DNA of 64,000 nucleotides, taken from the NCBI RefSeq assembly GCF_014839805.1, contig NC_051132.1, forward strand, positions 5,332,001-5,396,000. The letters run 5' to 3'. Within the stretch, counting starts at the first letter, position 1. Each line of letters opens with the position of its first letter. Under the pieces are notes generated by a model. That model did not search any database. It was not told where the DNA came from and saw only the letters and a list, made by a program, of their open reading frames with translations. The DNA comes from Manduca sexta. Its lineage: Eukaryota; Arthropoda; Insecta; Lepidoptera; Sphingidae. Position numbers and translations under genes: made by a program. Shown in pieces: positions 35,483 through 50,583 of this stretch.

Positions 35483-35720
35483 CATATCATAGTATCACGC
35501 CTCCATCCCATAGGAGTAGGCAGAGACAATGGATTGCCACTTTGCACGATTTTGGCATACTTCTCGCGCTTCCTCCACACTCATACATCTTTTCATGCAT
35601 CCCACCGGTTCCGGGTACTTTTGACCTGGCCTTTACTAAGAATGTCAGATATCTGACATTCGAAGCTTCGGTGCAGTCGACCCCTACTGGCTCTACCATC
35701 CACATTCGCCTTATGAAACC
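35483..35720 (-). mobile_element. LINE 3' tail (mirror of 2136-2372)
   Basis: On the minus strand it carries the same RTE-like C-terminal frame and tail as the left arm. The overlapping plus-strand frames here are shadows. Confidence 0.45.
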
Positions 35721-37769
35721 CACAGCATATAAAGCTAAACTAAAAATATTAATTTGATCTGCAACGCCATTTAAGTCAGCAATGTAAACATTTACCAACG
35801 CATTGCCGACATGGTGACGATTATGTCATCAAAATAATGATCGCACGTTATTGTTAAGCACATGACCGTTGTAATAACTGCTACATACCGTTTTATGCTA
35901 TCAATAACGGTGCGGTATTGTGAGGACTGACGATTTTCGGTGTTTGAAATTGGCTGTAACAATGTGAACTCTATAAAACGGTAAACGATAAGTATGTTTA
36001 TTTGTTCGGAATAAAGATGATTTCTAAACTAAATTTTCTCAAAGAGCATTACGTCTATTTGTCTATAGTATATCTACCCGCTAATAGAGAAGAAAAGATA
36101 CCTACCGCCATATTGAGCACCGTTCCAAGTATGTTATAATTACGTTTATGTTTTTAATAATAACATACGGGTAATCGTTTGAAAGACCTAGAGACTATGG
36201 ACCCAGGGACTCGTTAAGTAAACTTGGACGTTTATTTAATATTTTTCTTCTACTAAAAATATCTCATGCCTCAATGTCGACTCGTTATAATAAGTAAGCA
36301 TTTATTAGAACTATCTTTTCTAATAAAATTATTTGTTATTAATACAATAAGTTAAAACTTAGCAATATTATTTCATTGCGTACTGATGTTTTGCGTTGAG
36401 TTTATCCTATTGTGGCGAGTTTTTATATTACTTGGAGTTAGTTTGTGTATTTCTTTAGAACATTCTAGAGGTTATTGAGAATGACTAAACATCTTCATTT
36501 AGGTTCATAGCTCTACCGTTACACCGGTGATTTTGACAATGTCATACATATGTAGATATTAAAAATACTCAAAACGTACTGTATATATATATATATATAT
36601 TGATATTTTAGTATCAATTTACAATGAACTAACAATTTCGACAAATACAGGAATAAAGTAGTTCCAAATATAGAACATCTGCAAGGCATTACGTAGACCG
36701 AATTATGTTTCATTAAAGTAGTTCGACTTTTTGTTCAATGACCTTGTCACCTCTTATATTCTTTAACATTTTTTATCTAGTGTCCTATATTCAACTTACG
36801 TAGTTAATGTAATATTGTTAATGTGAATTTGTGATAAAAATATATTCGTATTGATTAGAACAAGTTTGCTACAACATTTTAAAGTTCTGTAATATTTAGT
36901 AGTAGTAAAAACTTCAAACTTAAAAATACTTTTTCTGCAATAAGAATTGCGAATGAAAGAAAATAAACCATGGAATTCTAATAAACTGATTATTCTGATT
37001 AAAAAACTTCTTCCCATGAAAAACGATAAGCAAGAGACTAGGTTATATTACAAATTTTTCTTTATTAAGTAATAGGAACATAAAATTATATTAAAATCAA
37101 ACATAAGATACTCAAGTTTGTATGTAGTTGTACGTGTTCTCTGCCACAATTAGTTTTTAAGTGATTTAATTAGGTCGAAATATTAACAGTTAAATTCTGA
37201 AAAAAATTAAAATAGTTTTTTGACTAAAAGAGCTTTAAACTAAAATTAAACATTAGAAAAAGAATTCTATTGTTTTCTTCTTAAATTAAAACAATAACAA
37301 ATCCAATACTCAATCAAGACTAAAAGATTAGCATCTATGTTAGTTACAAATTAGGGATTTAACACAGTAGTGTAAGTAATGGAAACCGTTTTATTTTGTA
37401 AATATTTTCCAAATGTTTCATTGAACCTTAGTGTATGATACATTTTCAATGCAATGTATCAACCTAAAATACGTAACTTGTTTAAGGCGGTGGCCCCAGC
37501 AGCACGATGCGCTAGCAGTTTTTGTAGAACCTATCAATTCGAATTTTATAATACATATAGAAAAAAATAATTAAACTTTATGTTTGTATACTATAGCTTC
37601 ACTTTGGTTATTTAGTTATCATTGTTTTATCAATTTCATAATAAAAGTGCCACCAAATTGTTTATTCTGAGCATCTTCTTCGTACTTGTATTTTAGAAAA
37701 TTTCAGCGTTATGTTTGTTTTCAATTAAAGTTGTAACTGTTTGTTTTCCCTAATAAATAAAAAATACTG

Positions 37770-38129
37770 TTAAGGCGATACCTCAAGGTCCATTTTCATA
37801 CATTTTGTTTCACCTTTAATCTGGGTAACTAAACAAGTATTGGCAAGTAAAGAATTTAAATTCACGTCTAGTTAGTGATTAGTTCTCGCAGTTGAAAGAA
37901 AAACGTAAAATAATTAATAATCATGGATATTTCGGCCTTTAAAATTTAATATGACGAAATTTTAAAGGCAGAAATATCCATGATTATTAATTATTTTTAC
38001 ATTTTTTCTTCAACTGCGAGAACTAATCACTAACTAGACGTGAATTCTACCCTACTCAATACTTGTTTAGTTACCCAGATTAAAGGTGAAACAAAATGTA
38101 TGAAAATGGACCTTGAGGTATCGCCTTAA
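37770..38129. mobile_element. 360-bp foldback MITE with TTAA ends
   Basis: The whole element is an imperfect palindrome: TTAAggcgatacctcaaggt at the left and its reverse complement at the right, with a loop near 37950 and stems of about 170 bp. TTAA at each end could be a target duplication of the piggyBac kind, but the inner ends do not begin with the usual CCC, so the superfamily is uncertain. It has no coding capacity. It forms the outer end of the right arm. Confidence 0.8.
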
Positions 38130-38790
38130 AGAGACCATTTAATAAGGAACATTTTGGTAGTTTAAAATTCTCCAAATGACCTTAAATTATTTATTTATAG
38201 AAAAATTCGCAAATCTTTCCCCAGTAGCTCGTGCGCTGTAAATGTATGAAACGAATACTCAAGGCGTTTACTCGTGGGATTGCCTTAATATGTACAATAT
38301 TTAGTTACGTATATTTTCGATAATATTATTTATTTTCTTGTGTAAACACCTTGATAAGTGAATCACCCGACGGTATAATTAATTTAAATATCCAAATATA
38401 GACTTTATCACCATGTTTTCACATCATTAGACAATAAGACAGGTTTATTTTTAGCTACTGTTAAATATAAGATATACAAGATGCTGTAATGGTTTGACTA
38501 ACCAATTTTCTGTACATTGTGTGGTCACAATGTGGTCAAATTGTATGGTTACAATCATTGGCTGGCATACGATTTTACGGTTTTTTGTTTAGGTGTTATC
38601 TTGATAGTGCTACTTGTTTCAATGATAATTATTGAGGAGATTTATTACTTGGAAAGAGGCAGCGACCCAGTGATCCTTATCTCCGATAACAAGAGACCAT
38701 TTCCGCCTGTCATGTGCTATTTATTTATATATTTTAAGTAATCTGACGCTTAAAGAGAGATGATAAACAAACTTTAACAATTGGTGGTAG
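38130..38790. other. Non-coding stretch beyond the inverted arm
   Basis: Nothing is recognised. This stretch and the rest of contig B have no counterpart elsewhere in the window. Confidence 0.5.
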
Positions 38791-38794
38791 CATG

Positions 38795-39015
38795 TATTCA
38801 ATATCTGCCGGATAGCGACCACAGTACACAAGATGTTAAAACCCGCCATAGTGGCCCACGTAAGTGTGTCGCGTTCCGGGATCAGCCTGAATCTATCCAG
38901 TTTCAACAGGCCGGCATAATTGTGTCGACTGCCGCGGTGTAATCATCTCTCGTCAGTCGACATCCTATTGCACACCACTCCACTTACAATCAGGTGCATT
39001 GGGGTCACTTTGTTG
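38795..39015 (-). repeat. Repeat family 3, long copy
   Basis: On the plus strand it reads tgccggatagcgaccacagt, cgcgttccgggatcagcctg, caggccggcataattgtgtc and ccactccacttacaatcagg. It is among the most complete copies in the window. Confidence 0.75.
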
Positions 39016-39474
39016 TGCTCGTACGAAAATAACAATACCATGTAGTAACTTGGTAAGTTGCAAATCTGCGGGAATAACCACATAGTAACTATCTTATCGT
39101 CTAAGGAAAATTTTGAAAGACCTTTTATGTTATCATACGTGTATTTATTTATTATCTCGTCGTCAAATGACTCTTGGATTTTTTTACTTTTTCTTTTATT
39201 AGTTTATCAATCGATTTGAATTACATGTTATTAATTCATGTTTTAAGTTAACGTGTCATATCGTATTCACTGCCCTGCCAATTGCCAACATTCTGCCATC
39301 TAGATATAGTAATATATAAATACCATCAAATATATGTATATTTTTATTTTTGTTTAAATAAATTGAGGTATATTTCAAAAATTGTTTGTATTTTAATTAT
39401 AAAACGATACAGCCCATCACAAACAACAAATTGGAATTGGATTATTATTTATTTGGTAGCATTGTTTAGAGTGG

Positions 39475-40330
39475 GATTTTTTTAACACTCTAAAGGAGGC
39501 GCCAATCATTATCTGCGATTAGACAAGCCACAAACCCTCGCCAAAGAACACGATTCCTGCCCAGGATGATTCGCGAGGCTATTGAAATTAAAAAACATCC
39601 TAATTTTAATTTAAAATCCCGCTAACGTAGCAAATGACGAGGACAATGAATCGGTCCATCCTCGTAAATCTTATTATATTGATATCTTTCTGATCCCCTT
39701 TATAGATTTAAAAACAATGTTAGAAAGATAATTTATATAGATTATGGCATAATTTAATTTAATAGTGTATTTTTGTTCGTTTTGTTTGTTTATTTTTTCT
39801 TTTTATTTATATTTGTTGTAGTATAGCTTAATTTTAAGATTTTGTTTCATTTTATTTAATTGTAATAATGCTTTGTTACTTATAATTTGAATTGTCGTTT
39901 GTATCTATAATTGTATAAGTAGCATTTGAACAAAAAGCTGTTGTAATCTATGCTATTGTTAAGGTTTGATGATGTTACTTGGTTGATGCAACTTTAATAA
40001 TAAATTAATTAATAATTTCAATAGGGCAGATGGTTGGAAGCTTGCACAAGCCTGGGATCCAGTTCTACATTTAATTAAATCGGAACCCAAAAGACTGGCT
40101 GCCAGACTTCAAGACACTGTGAGCTCATTCTGCGTAGATCGGACCATCAACAGCTAAAAAAAATTTAAAAAGTTGTATAATTGTAAAATGTAGGTAGATA
40201 TTGTAACTTTGACTTTACGGATGAACAACACCTCAGTCCCCCCGTGACCATGAAGGCTGCAAAGTCTTCGAAACATCGGGAGAAAAATAAAATTGAAAAT
40301 ACCGCGATGGAATCCGGAAAATTAGTTTAA
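39475..40330 (+). mobile_element. Penelope-like retroelement 3' remnant
   Basis: Near 39555-39615 one frame reads MIREAIEIKKHPNFNL and stops at a TAA. 'REAIEIKKHPN' is characteristic of the C-terminal GIY-YIG endonuclease region of Penelope-like elements. Just upstream, in another frame, TLAKEH also fits that region. Downstream, 40225-40330 has a block (aaggctgcaaagtcttcgaa, acatcgggagaaaa) with the look of the family's 3' untranslated region. The reverse transcriptase core is absent. Confidence 0.55.
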
Positions 40331-42477
<2,147 letters not shown>

Positions 42478-42932
42478 TAGTTATTAATATATTATTTTGT
42501 GTACTTACATTGCGAAGATCGTTCTAATATGTATTTTTATAATATAACACAAAATAATATATTCGTAACTTCTTGAGGATATAAAGGAAGTGTACTTAAT
42601 ACCCTCCAGAAGTTATCAATATATGTTCATCAAATCGTTGTAACGTAAACAAGTCAACAGATAACTGTTTGAAGAGACAGTTTGCAGCTAGCATTTGTTT
42701 AAAGACAATTGATTGTCCTCGAGTCTTTGTAGGTAGTTAGCGATGTATTGTACATGCGCTGCGATACAAAAGGGGATTCGAGATGAGTGATGTTACTCCG
42801 ATGCGTTCAATCATTAGGTTTTCTAAGAGTTACATCGTTTTTCAGATATGGGAAGAGGAGCAAATAAGTCAACTAATTTTAAATGATCTTCGTCATAAAC
42901 AAATCATTTTAGAAGAACTATGATTGTGATAT

Positions 42933-43274
42933 ATTGTAAAAAGCGACGATAGCCTAGTTGGGTATGGAACGGTCTGCCGAGACGAATGTCCGCAGGTTCA
43001 AATCCCAAGGGCACACACCTCTGACTTTTCTAAAATCATGTGTGTATTCTTTGTGAATTTATCGTTCGCTTTAACGGTGAAGGAAAACATCGTGAGGAAA
43101 CCTGCACATCCGAGAAGTTCCTCTATAGGAATTTCGAAGGTGTGTGAAGTCTACCAATCCGCACTAGGCCAGCGTGGTGGACTAAGGCCTTAATCCCCCT
43201 CTCAGTAGTAGAGGAGGCCCGTGCTCAGCAGTGGGCAAGTATATAATACAGGGCTGATATTATATTATATTATA
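42933..43274 (+). mobile_element. Complete SINE family 2 with perfect target duplication
   Basis: The tRNA-like head at about 42940 has an A-box-like tagcctagttgggtatgg and a B-box-like ggttcaaatcc. The body has atcgttcgctttaacggtga, gtgaggaaacctgcac and ccaatccgcactaggccag. The tail ends in cagggctgatattatattat. The 14-bp direct repeat tatgattgtgatat flanks it at 42919-42932 and 43275-43288, which fixes both ends and indicates LINE-driven insertion that is fairly recent. Confidence 0.92.
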
Positions 43275-43289
43275 TATGATTGTGATATC

Positions 43290-44648
43290 GGCTTTAAAAG
43301 AGAGGGAAAGGGATTCAGAAGGAAAGCAGGCTTCGTTTTACGCTGGCTTTCTGTGACTCATAGATTCTTTCCTAAGCAGTGCAGTCTATGAATAAATATG
43401 TCTATAGCTTCGCTGTGGCACTGAAAAATACTGCTATAAAACCCAATAATGTACTCAATATTGTTTGAAATCAATCACAAGCACGTAAATCAGACTTCAA
43501 TGACCTACCATTAGAACGAGATGTAAATTAATAAGAAAACTTCCCGAAGCCGACTTCCGCAAGTGATCTTTACCATTTAAAATACAACAAACTTTAAAAC
43601 TTTCAGGAGTCGTAGCAAGTCATACGTATATAGAACTATTGAAATATAACTAGTTAAATCGCATCTGGAATTTTGTGCAATATATTGCTGCAAGAACTTG
43701 CTTGTCCAAGCTTAGCATGAGGATGTAAACGGTGTACATAGGACATGTACATAGTTGGTCATAGATTACAGGAGGAATTACAAGCATTTGAACCTATATC
43801 AAACAGGAACAAATATTGGAAGATCACTCGTTTGCTTATTTTTACTCGGCCGTTTCGCTTCGGCGGTCGCAAAATATATATTTTACAACTTCGTTTTGGA
43901 AGTCGTGTCACGCATATTACTATCTTATGCAGATTTCTTTCATTATATATTATAAACGTTATAACTATAAGGCAGTAAAAATTATTGTCAAATAGAACGT
44001 CTTCAAATTCAAAAGTTCATAGTTGACTAAGCTAAGTATACGATGAAAGTGTTTTTATAAACCAACTTGCTTTTACACGCATTTTACACGCGTCTAAGAC
44101 TTTTATGAAATAAAAGTAATGAACGCACATTCTAATCTCCTTAGAGGCATTGTTGTTTTCTATTAATAAAAGATTATTTATAAAACCATATAGAAACAAG
44201 CAATTTTACCTATCCTATGGATTGTGATTTTCAGAATGCAACTCATGGTTTACCAATCTGATTCCTATTCCACTTAACACCAGGTGGGATCACTGGCGTG
44301 ACGATTTAAAAAATGTGAAGTTTAATTAACGTGACATCTGATTGAAATCGTAAATGGCAGTATAATACAAAGGGATTCGCGGTGTATCAACTTCAGTGTT
44401 ACGTGTATCAATTAAAATCTCATCAGCGGTAATGGGGCGCGATGAAACTTGATTCATACATTTTACTGTTGCAATTGGAATCGCTTTTCTGTGCAATTGA
44501 TTTTTTTATTGTTTTTATTGGCACGGGGACATCATATATTACCTAATATGATGTATCGTCGTATCGTATTTATTGTTTTGTGTCTGTTATTCTTTGAATT
44601 AACTTACAACAGTGGAAGCCATGATAAACACGAAAAAGATATATTGAA
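43290..44648. other. Non-coding stretch
   Basis: No supported feature. The overlapping frames at 43745-43978 are short and unrelated to known domains. Confidence 0.5.
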
Positions 44649-44651
44649 AAA

Positions 44652-44930
44652 CTAGCTGTGCACACGGCTTCGCCCACTTGTAAATAAGTGTGTGATAGAT
44701 TTATTCCGTGTAATCCCGACCCAAGAGATTTTTTACAACGACGCGACCTCTTCAACAATAATTGATATATTTCAGTCTATTTACATAAAACCGAAATGTA
44801 CTATTAACCTAAACCTTCTTTAAGAATTGCACTATCATTTAATAAAAATCCGTTTAGTAAATTTGGAGAAAATCGATATAGACAGACATCTTTTGGGGAC
44901 TTTGTTTTATAATATTAAACAATAATATTC
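44652..44930 (-). mobile_element. Helitron-like element, short degraded copy
   Basis: On the plus strand it begins CTAGctgtgcacacggcttc and ends with actttgttttataatatta, the reversed 5' end also seen inside the element at 2489-3630. The hairpin is weakened by mutations. Confidence 0.5.
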
Positions 44931-46344
44931 CATGCTTTATCGAATGTCGATAAGAATATAACTATCAGTTTCTTAATTTACTGACAGTCAAAGTTATCGT
45001 TATTTAAGCCAAAATTAAGTTTCTGGTGTAACAATTAAATTCAATTAAACTCTCATATGAGTTGCCGGTAACACTATATGTATAATTTTCTTTTTTTTCG
45101 CGTCAAATTTCGTAATCAAACTCTATTCTAAAGATTTTTTTTATGAATTTTCCTCTTATTATATAAATACATTAAAGTCGCAGTATTATTTATCACGTCT
45201 CTACGTAACATATATGAATAAACTTAATTTCATAGGAAAAAATATATTATTAGGGAATTCATTTTCCTGTAATTTGCAAATACCCACATACTAAGAATTT
45301 AGCTGTAGATTGACATAAAGAGGTAGAAAACCAGCAAACCTAAACTAGGTCCAACCATTTTTTTACCTTTTGATAGTTTGGTTACTAATCAATTGGGGAA
45401 GTACTAATGCGTTACCAATTTCTTGTTTTTTTATTTCTTGTAAGTATCGGTTTAATTTAAGAAGTTTTGATCGATTAAACACATTGAAATGTTATTTTTG
45501 CTCGACATTTTGTTTTGTTTTATAAACGGGCCTAGATGTTTAAATGTGTAAATTTATGTATTAAAATAAACGTTTGTTTTAGCATTACATTATTGTTTTA
45601 TTATTTCGCAAAATTAATCTTTCGGTCATTATTTAACTTTAATAGTTTATTTTATTGGTTATCATATAGTTACGTGTAAATAAAAAAATATATATTTTAT
45701 TTACACTGCCATATTTTATCTTTCAAAGACAAAGTTTTGAATTACTTTGTTACACAATCGTTGGGATCAATGAATATCCATCGATACTTAATATCGGAGT
45801 TGAATAGCAAGTCGCTTCACTATGGAAAATAAAAAATGGCGCCCACAAATTAATCATCAATTATTTATTGTCGATTCCTTGTCAATAATTGTAGAATTTC
45901 ATAAGCGTGCATGTGTCAAAAGTTAAATAAATGGTTGGACGAAGAGACTCTAAACACGTGTTATGTTAATCATTATCGAAATCATTCAAACCTAAAACTA
46001 ATTTAAATAAATCAGAATAAGAAAAGTTTAAATAGAAACAAGAAATGCCAAATACACTGGTATAAATCGTCTGGTATGTTAACTTTATTAATGTCCGTAT
46101 ATATTAGGTGTTTCAACCTTGATTTCATTTGAATTTATACGTTTTTTATTATCCCGTTTTGGTGGCATCACCTCAATTTAACTTACTTTGGGACACAATT
46201 AGTTGCTTAATAAATTATTCTTAAGTGAAGGTCGAGCCATATACAAATCTATAAAAATAATCTAGCAAAGGAACACTTTGTTGCCGGTGTTGAAAGACAC
46301 TGGGTCTTACTTCTAAGGTCTGTTATTAATTATATATACATCAG
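44931..46344. other. AT-rich non-coding stretch
   Basis: Nothing is recognised. Confidence 0.5.
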
Positions 46345-46460
46345 TAACCAAACTGCATCTGATAGTAGGCGGAGTGAGGATTAGTTAGAATGTCGTCGAC
46401 TGAAAGATGATTACCGCTCGCCAATTGACAAAATTTTGTCAGCCTGTTTGAATCAGATAT
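46345..46460 (+). repeat. Repeat family 3, fragment
   Basis: It contains ctgatagtaggcggagtgag and gaatgtcgtcgactgaaaga, then cgctcgccaattgacaaaat. Confidence 0.65.
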
Positions 46461-47329
46461 ACACCAACTATTTCCGGAATATACAGTAGACTCATTAGCT
46501 ACAAGAAGACCTAAAACGTATTTATTTGTGAAATTGCCTTTAATGATTATAATTTTGGTAAGTATTGCTTATTAATACAGCTCTGACAATGTATTCTATA
46601 ATCAATAATTCCGAATGGTGTACTCTCTCCCTATTAAAGCTCAAAGCGCAGGCTACAAATTAAAAGCAACGAACCGCGCGGAAGCAGTGGTAAACTGAGT
46701 TTGGTTCTGGCAAATTTAAAGCCTGGTTTATTTTCACAGTACATCATAATATGTTAATGAAATTTCATGTATCGTTAAAGGTTAAAATTCCAGTTATCTA
46801 AGAGGTCATAAAATAAAAGTTGGCGAATGGTGGTAAACAGTAGCGTAATGTCAAGAGGATGTGTCAATGAAGCAACCTATATCTCAGGTTACATAAGTGG
46901 TGATACGTTAAGTCTTTCTTGAGTTTCACAAGAAACTACCTTTACGTCTTCTATAACAAGGACCATTATAAGGGTCTGATCTTCCGCAGTGTGAAATTCC
47001 CAAATAATTCTCGAATGACGCAGTGAAGCAAATCTCAATACTTCAATTTACGTGCGTCACTGCGCATTTTAGTTTATCGTAGTTAGCACGTTCATTCATC
47101 GTTTTAGATAAAACCTTGTAAATGTCGGCGGGCGGTGATAAAACAGCTTTCTTTGACTTTTCGATAATGATTGATGAGAATCACACATTCGTTGATAATA
47201 TCTAATTTTAGTGCTACCGTTGAGTGATCTGTATCTACCAATATATGTATAGATCTACGATTAAAATGCTCGTAATAGTCCTGGTGTATTTTTTTTATAT
47301 AAGTACGTGTACGACAAAGTGACGTCACT

Positions 47330-47530
47330 ACATATGATGGTAAGTGGAGTGGGATCCAATAGAATGTCTACTAATGAGTGATGATTACCCCTCGGTAGTC
47401 GACACAATTATGCCGGCCCGTTGGAAACGGATATACACATGCCGATCCTGGAACGCAACACACGTGGGCCACTACAGCGGGTGTTAACACCTTGTGTATG
47501 GTGGTTGCTATCCGGGCACATGTAAAATAT
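47330..47530 (+). repeat. Repeat family 3, long copy
   Basis: It contains gatggtaagtggagtgggat, cgacacaattatgccggccc, gatcctggaacgcaacacac, gtgggccactacagcgggtg and ggttgctatccgggca. The 92-codon minus frame here is a shadow. Confidence 0.75.
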
Positions 47531-48712
47531 ATCCTTCCACTAGCAAAAAGGCTCCCAACGTTTGCATCGACATGTGCAATGTGCATGTATTGAGCATGCA
47601 TCACGTGACAAGCACCACTTGGGCACGCAACACGTGGCAACACACTCACAACTCAAAAAGGAAACGTCGAGATAATATTATGTCGTCGTGACATTTTGTT
47701 AGTCAAAAGTCATTCGTCGTAAAATATCGGTGATAATATCACAATGATATTGTTTTATAATGTTTCTCGCTGATAAGACGGGAAACTAACGCCGCTACAC
47801 GCTAGTGAAGATGGTGCAACAAAATTATGCCAAGATCATGTTTGACCACACCACACATATTTGTATAATTTGATTGCGTATCCAACTCGGTAACAACATC
47901 TCTTTGGAAACGTTCAAAATTATTCTATTTCAACAAGTCACAGCCTAATCTAGAGATAAAAGCGTATTATCGTTGATTGTATCGTGTTGTCGACACTCAA
48001 AACATAAACGACATTCAAACGTCAAGAGGACTTAAGTTCAGTGTCAAGATCTCATCAATTAAATTTCGGAATGACATTGAACATACAGATTAAAGCCTAA
48101 GAATATTTTGAACTAACTCGTGTTGAAGACTCATATATAATAGACTTTTTATTCTTATAATGAAGGTGTACTTAATATTTCAGAACAGTGAACACGAAAG
48201 GAAAATAATGAATCCAAAAGGTCCGTAGCGTTTGTACTTCGAAAACCACTTATTTTAGTAATCTACAAAATATTACTGAACAGTTAGACAGACGGTTTTA
48301 CCAAAAATTGGGGTCTTCTGAATCGAGAAATTGGGTTTAAATTAGCGTTCCTATTTTAAGTAATAAACTTGAACTGGCACGATATCCGAATAAAAAAAGA
48401 CATTTGTCTTTACCCCAAACAACTCAACATTGCGTGTTTTGAATTCTTTAGCTCATTGTTTAGAAATGGGTAGCCTGAAAGGCGGACGGCATTGTAACAA
48501 CAATAGAGTCCCGGTCGGCTTGAGAACTCGAAAAAGTAAGTAAATAGAGTGAAACGATTCGTAGAATTTTATGCAGCAACGAATATTATGCTAGTGAGAA
48601 ATAAAATATTAAAAGCTTAATTAAAAAGTTACAATGTGTAACGATGCTGGTTAACAAGATAAATGAGAATTAAATATTTTGCTAATACTGTGTAATTTTT
48701 TGTTGGTAATAC
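47531..48712. other. Non-coding end of contig B
   Basis: No Polinton or host coding sequence is visible up to the gap. Confidence 0.5.
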
Positions 48713-49212
48713 NNNNNNNNNNNNNNNNNNNNNNNNNNNNNNNNNNNNNNNNNNNNNNNNNNNNNNNNNNNNNNNNNNNNNNNNNNNNNNNNNNNNNNNN
48801 NNNNNNNNNNNNNNNNNNNNNNNNNNNNNNNNNNNNNNNNNNNNNNNNNNNNNNNNNNNNNNNNNNNNNNNNNNNNNNNNNNNNNNNNNNNNNNNNNNNN
48901 NNNNNNNNNNNNNNNNNNNNNNNNNNNNNNNNNNNNNNNNNNNNNNNNNNNNNNNNNNNNNNNNNNNNNNNNNNNNNNNNNNNNNNNNNNNNNNNNNNNN
49001 NNNNNNNNNNNNNNNNNNNNNNNNNNNNNNNNNNNNNNNNNNNNNNNNNNNNNNNNNNNNNNNNNNNNNNNNNNNNNNNNNNNNNNNNNNNNNNNNNNNN
49101 NNNNNNNNNNNNNNNNNNNNNNNNNNNNNNNNNNNNNNNNNNNNNNNNNNNNNNNNNNNNNNNNNNNNNNNNNNNNNNNNNNNNNNNNNNNNNNNNNNNN
49201 NNNNNNNNNNNN
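48713..49212. other. Assembly gap of exactly 500 N
   Basis: The gap is between contig B and contig C, which opens inside the capsid gene. The length is nominal. Confidence 0.99.
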
Positions 49213-50362
49213 CAGGCGATGACTACATAGATCTTTCTCATACGTTAATTCACTTAAAAGCTAAAATATTGAATCAAGATAACACTAAACTAGTGACGTC
49301 TACAGTTGTGGCTCCTGTGAATAATTGGTTACACTCACTCTTCAGTCAACTTGATGTATACCTGAATCAAAAACTTGTGTCTACCACCCAATAACACCTA
49401 TGCTTATCGCTTATATAGAAAACTTGTTGAATTATGCTCCTGCGGCTAAAAACTCTCACCTCACCTGTGGTTTATGGTACGAAGACACAGCTGGCAACAT
49501 GGATTCCACGACTGATGCTAATAAAGGATTTATCAAAAGACAAGAGTTAGCCGGTGAGAGTAAAGAAATTGAAATGATTGGTCATTTACATGGTGATTTA
49601 TTCAATCAAGAAAAATTTTGATTAACGGTGTTGATATGTGTGTTAAGTTAGTTCGTTCTAGAAAAATTTCAATCTTATGGCCTCTTCAGTTGACCTTAAA
49701 TTGAAGGTATCCATTACGGATGCAACTTTAATTATTCGTAGAGCACGAATCAATCAAGCGTGTTACTTGCACACTAGAAGGTTTTGGCATCTACCACAGC
49801 TAAATACCCTATCACTCGAGCTGAAGTTAAAGTTTTAACAATACCATCAGGTGTTCAAGGAAAAACTCTTGATACTTTCTTTTCTCTAGGACAAGTACCT
49901 AAAAGGTGTATAGTTGGATTTGTGAATAACGCTGCTTTTAATGGAAATCTCACTAAAACCCATTCAACTTTGAAAATTATGATATTAATACTTTTGTTTA
50001 TATATAGATGGTCAACAAATACCATCAAAAGCTTTACAACCCTCATTCGACAGCAATATTTTTTACTTCGGTATATCATACGTTGTTTTCCGGTACAGGT
50101 ATACATTTTCTTAATGAAGGTAATGGAATATCTCGAGAACAATATGCCAAAGGGTATTGTATGTTAGCGTTTGATTTGACACCTGATTTATCAGCAAACT
50201 CTTCCAGTCACTGGAATCTTATAAAACATGGTAGTGTATGATTAGGAAGTTCGTTTTGAAACAGCTTTGACGCAAACTATTAACTGTATTGTTTATGCAG
50301 AGTTTGATAATGTTATTGAAATAGATAAAAACCGTAATATTTCAGTAGATTATAGTAGTTAA
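49213..50362 (+). pseudogene. Polinton major capsid protein gene, 5' end missing and frameshifted
   Basis: The product would be the double-jelly-roll major capsid protein, the shell protein shared by Polintons and adintovirus-like viruses. Recognisable segments are GDDYIDLSHTLIHLKAK at the gap edge, VVAPVNNWLHSLFSQLDVYL, then NLLNYAPAAKNSHLTCGLWY, RQELAGESKEIEMIGHLHGD, ITRAEVKVLTIPSGVQG and, near the end, QYAKGYCMLAFDLTPDLS. This order and spacing match the capsid family also annotated as 'F54H12.2-like' in animal genomes. The gene continues into the gap upstream. Stops or frameshifts near 49393, 49617, 49662, 49775, 49958, 50065 and 50235 break it, and the final TAA is at 50360-50362. All breaks are small indels, so decay and long-read base errors are both possible. 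Confidence 0.85.
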
Positions 50363-50559
50363 GAAAATAAAAATTGTTTATAGATTAAGTATTTTAAATT
50401 GCTCAATAAAATGATTACATCATATAATATATATATTTTTTGTAATTTAATCCTTGCAACCCCACAAAAAATATCTGTCTTTCAATAAAGAGAACCATAA
50501 CAGGTTATTGTTAACCATATTGATGATATTATCACTTTGTCGTTCAACCTGATAAGATT
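50363..50559. other. Spacer between capsid and protease genes
   Basis: About 200 bp of AT-rich sequence with a caataaa at about 50404, a plausible cleavage signal for the capsid transcript. No open frame is supported. Confidence 0.45.
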
Positions 50560-50583
50560 GTGCAACAATTTAGTAAAAAAAAA

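Larger units (their letters stand above)
31725..37850 (-). repeat. Right arm of the large inverted duplication
   Basis: This is the reverse complement of 1-6523, starting at the first base after the gap (aaattggcaggttattataa). It lacks the 379-bp segment found at 4138-4516. It ends in the foldback MITE that the window start cuts in the other copy. Confidence 0.93.

Noticed and set aside
48651..49241. Long open frames of 183-196 codons across the second gap
   Set aside because: They are artefacts of the N run. The true capsid frame starts only at 49213.
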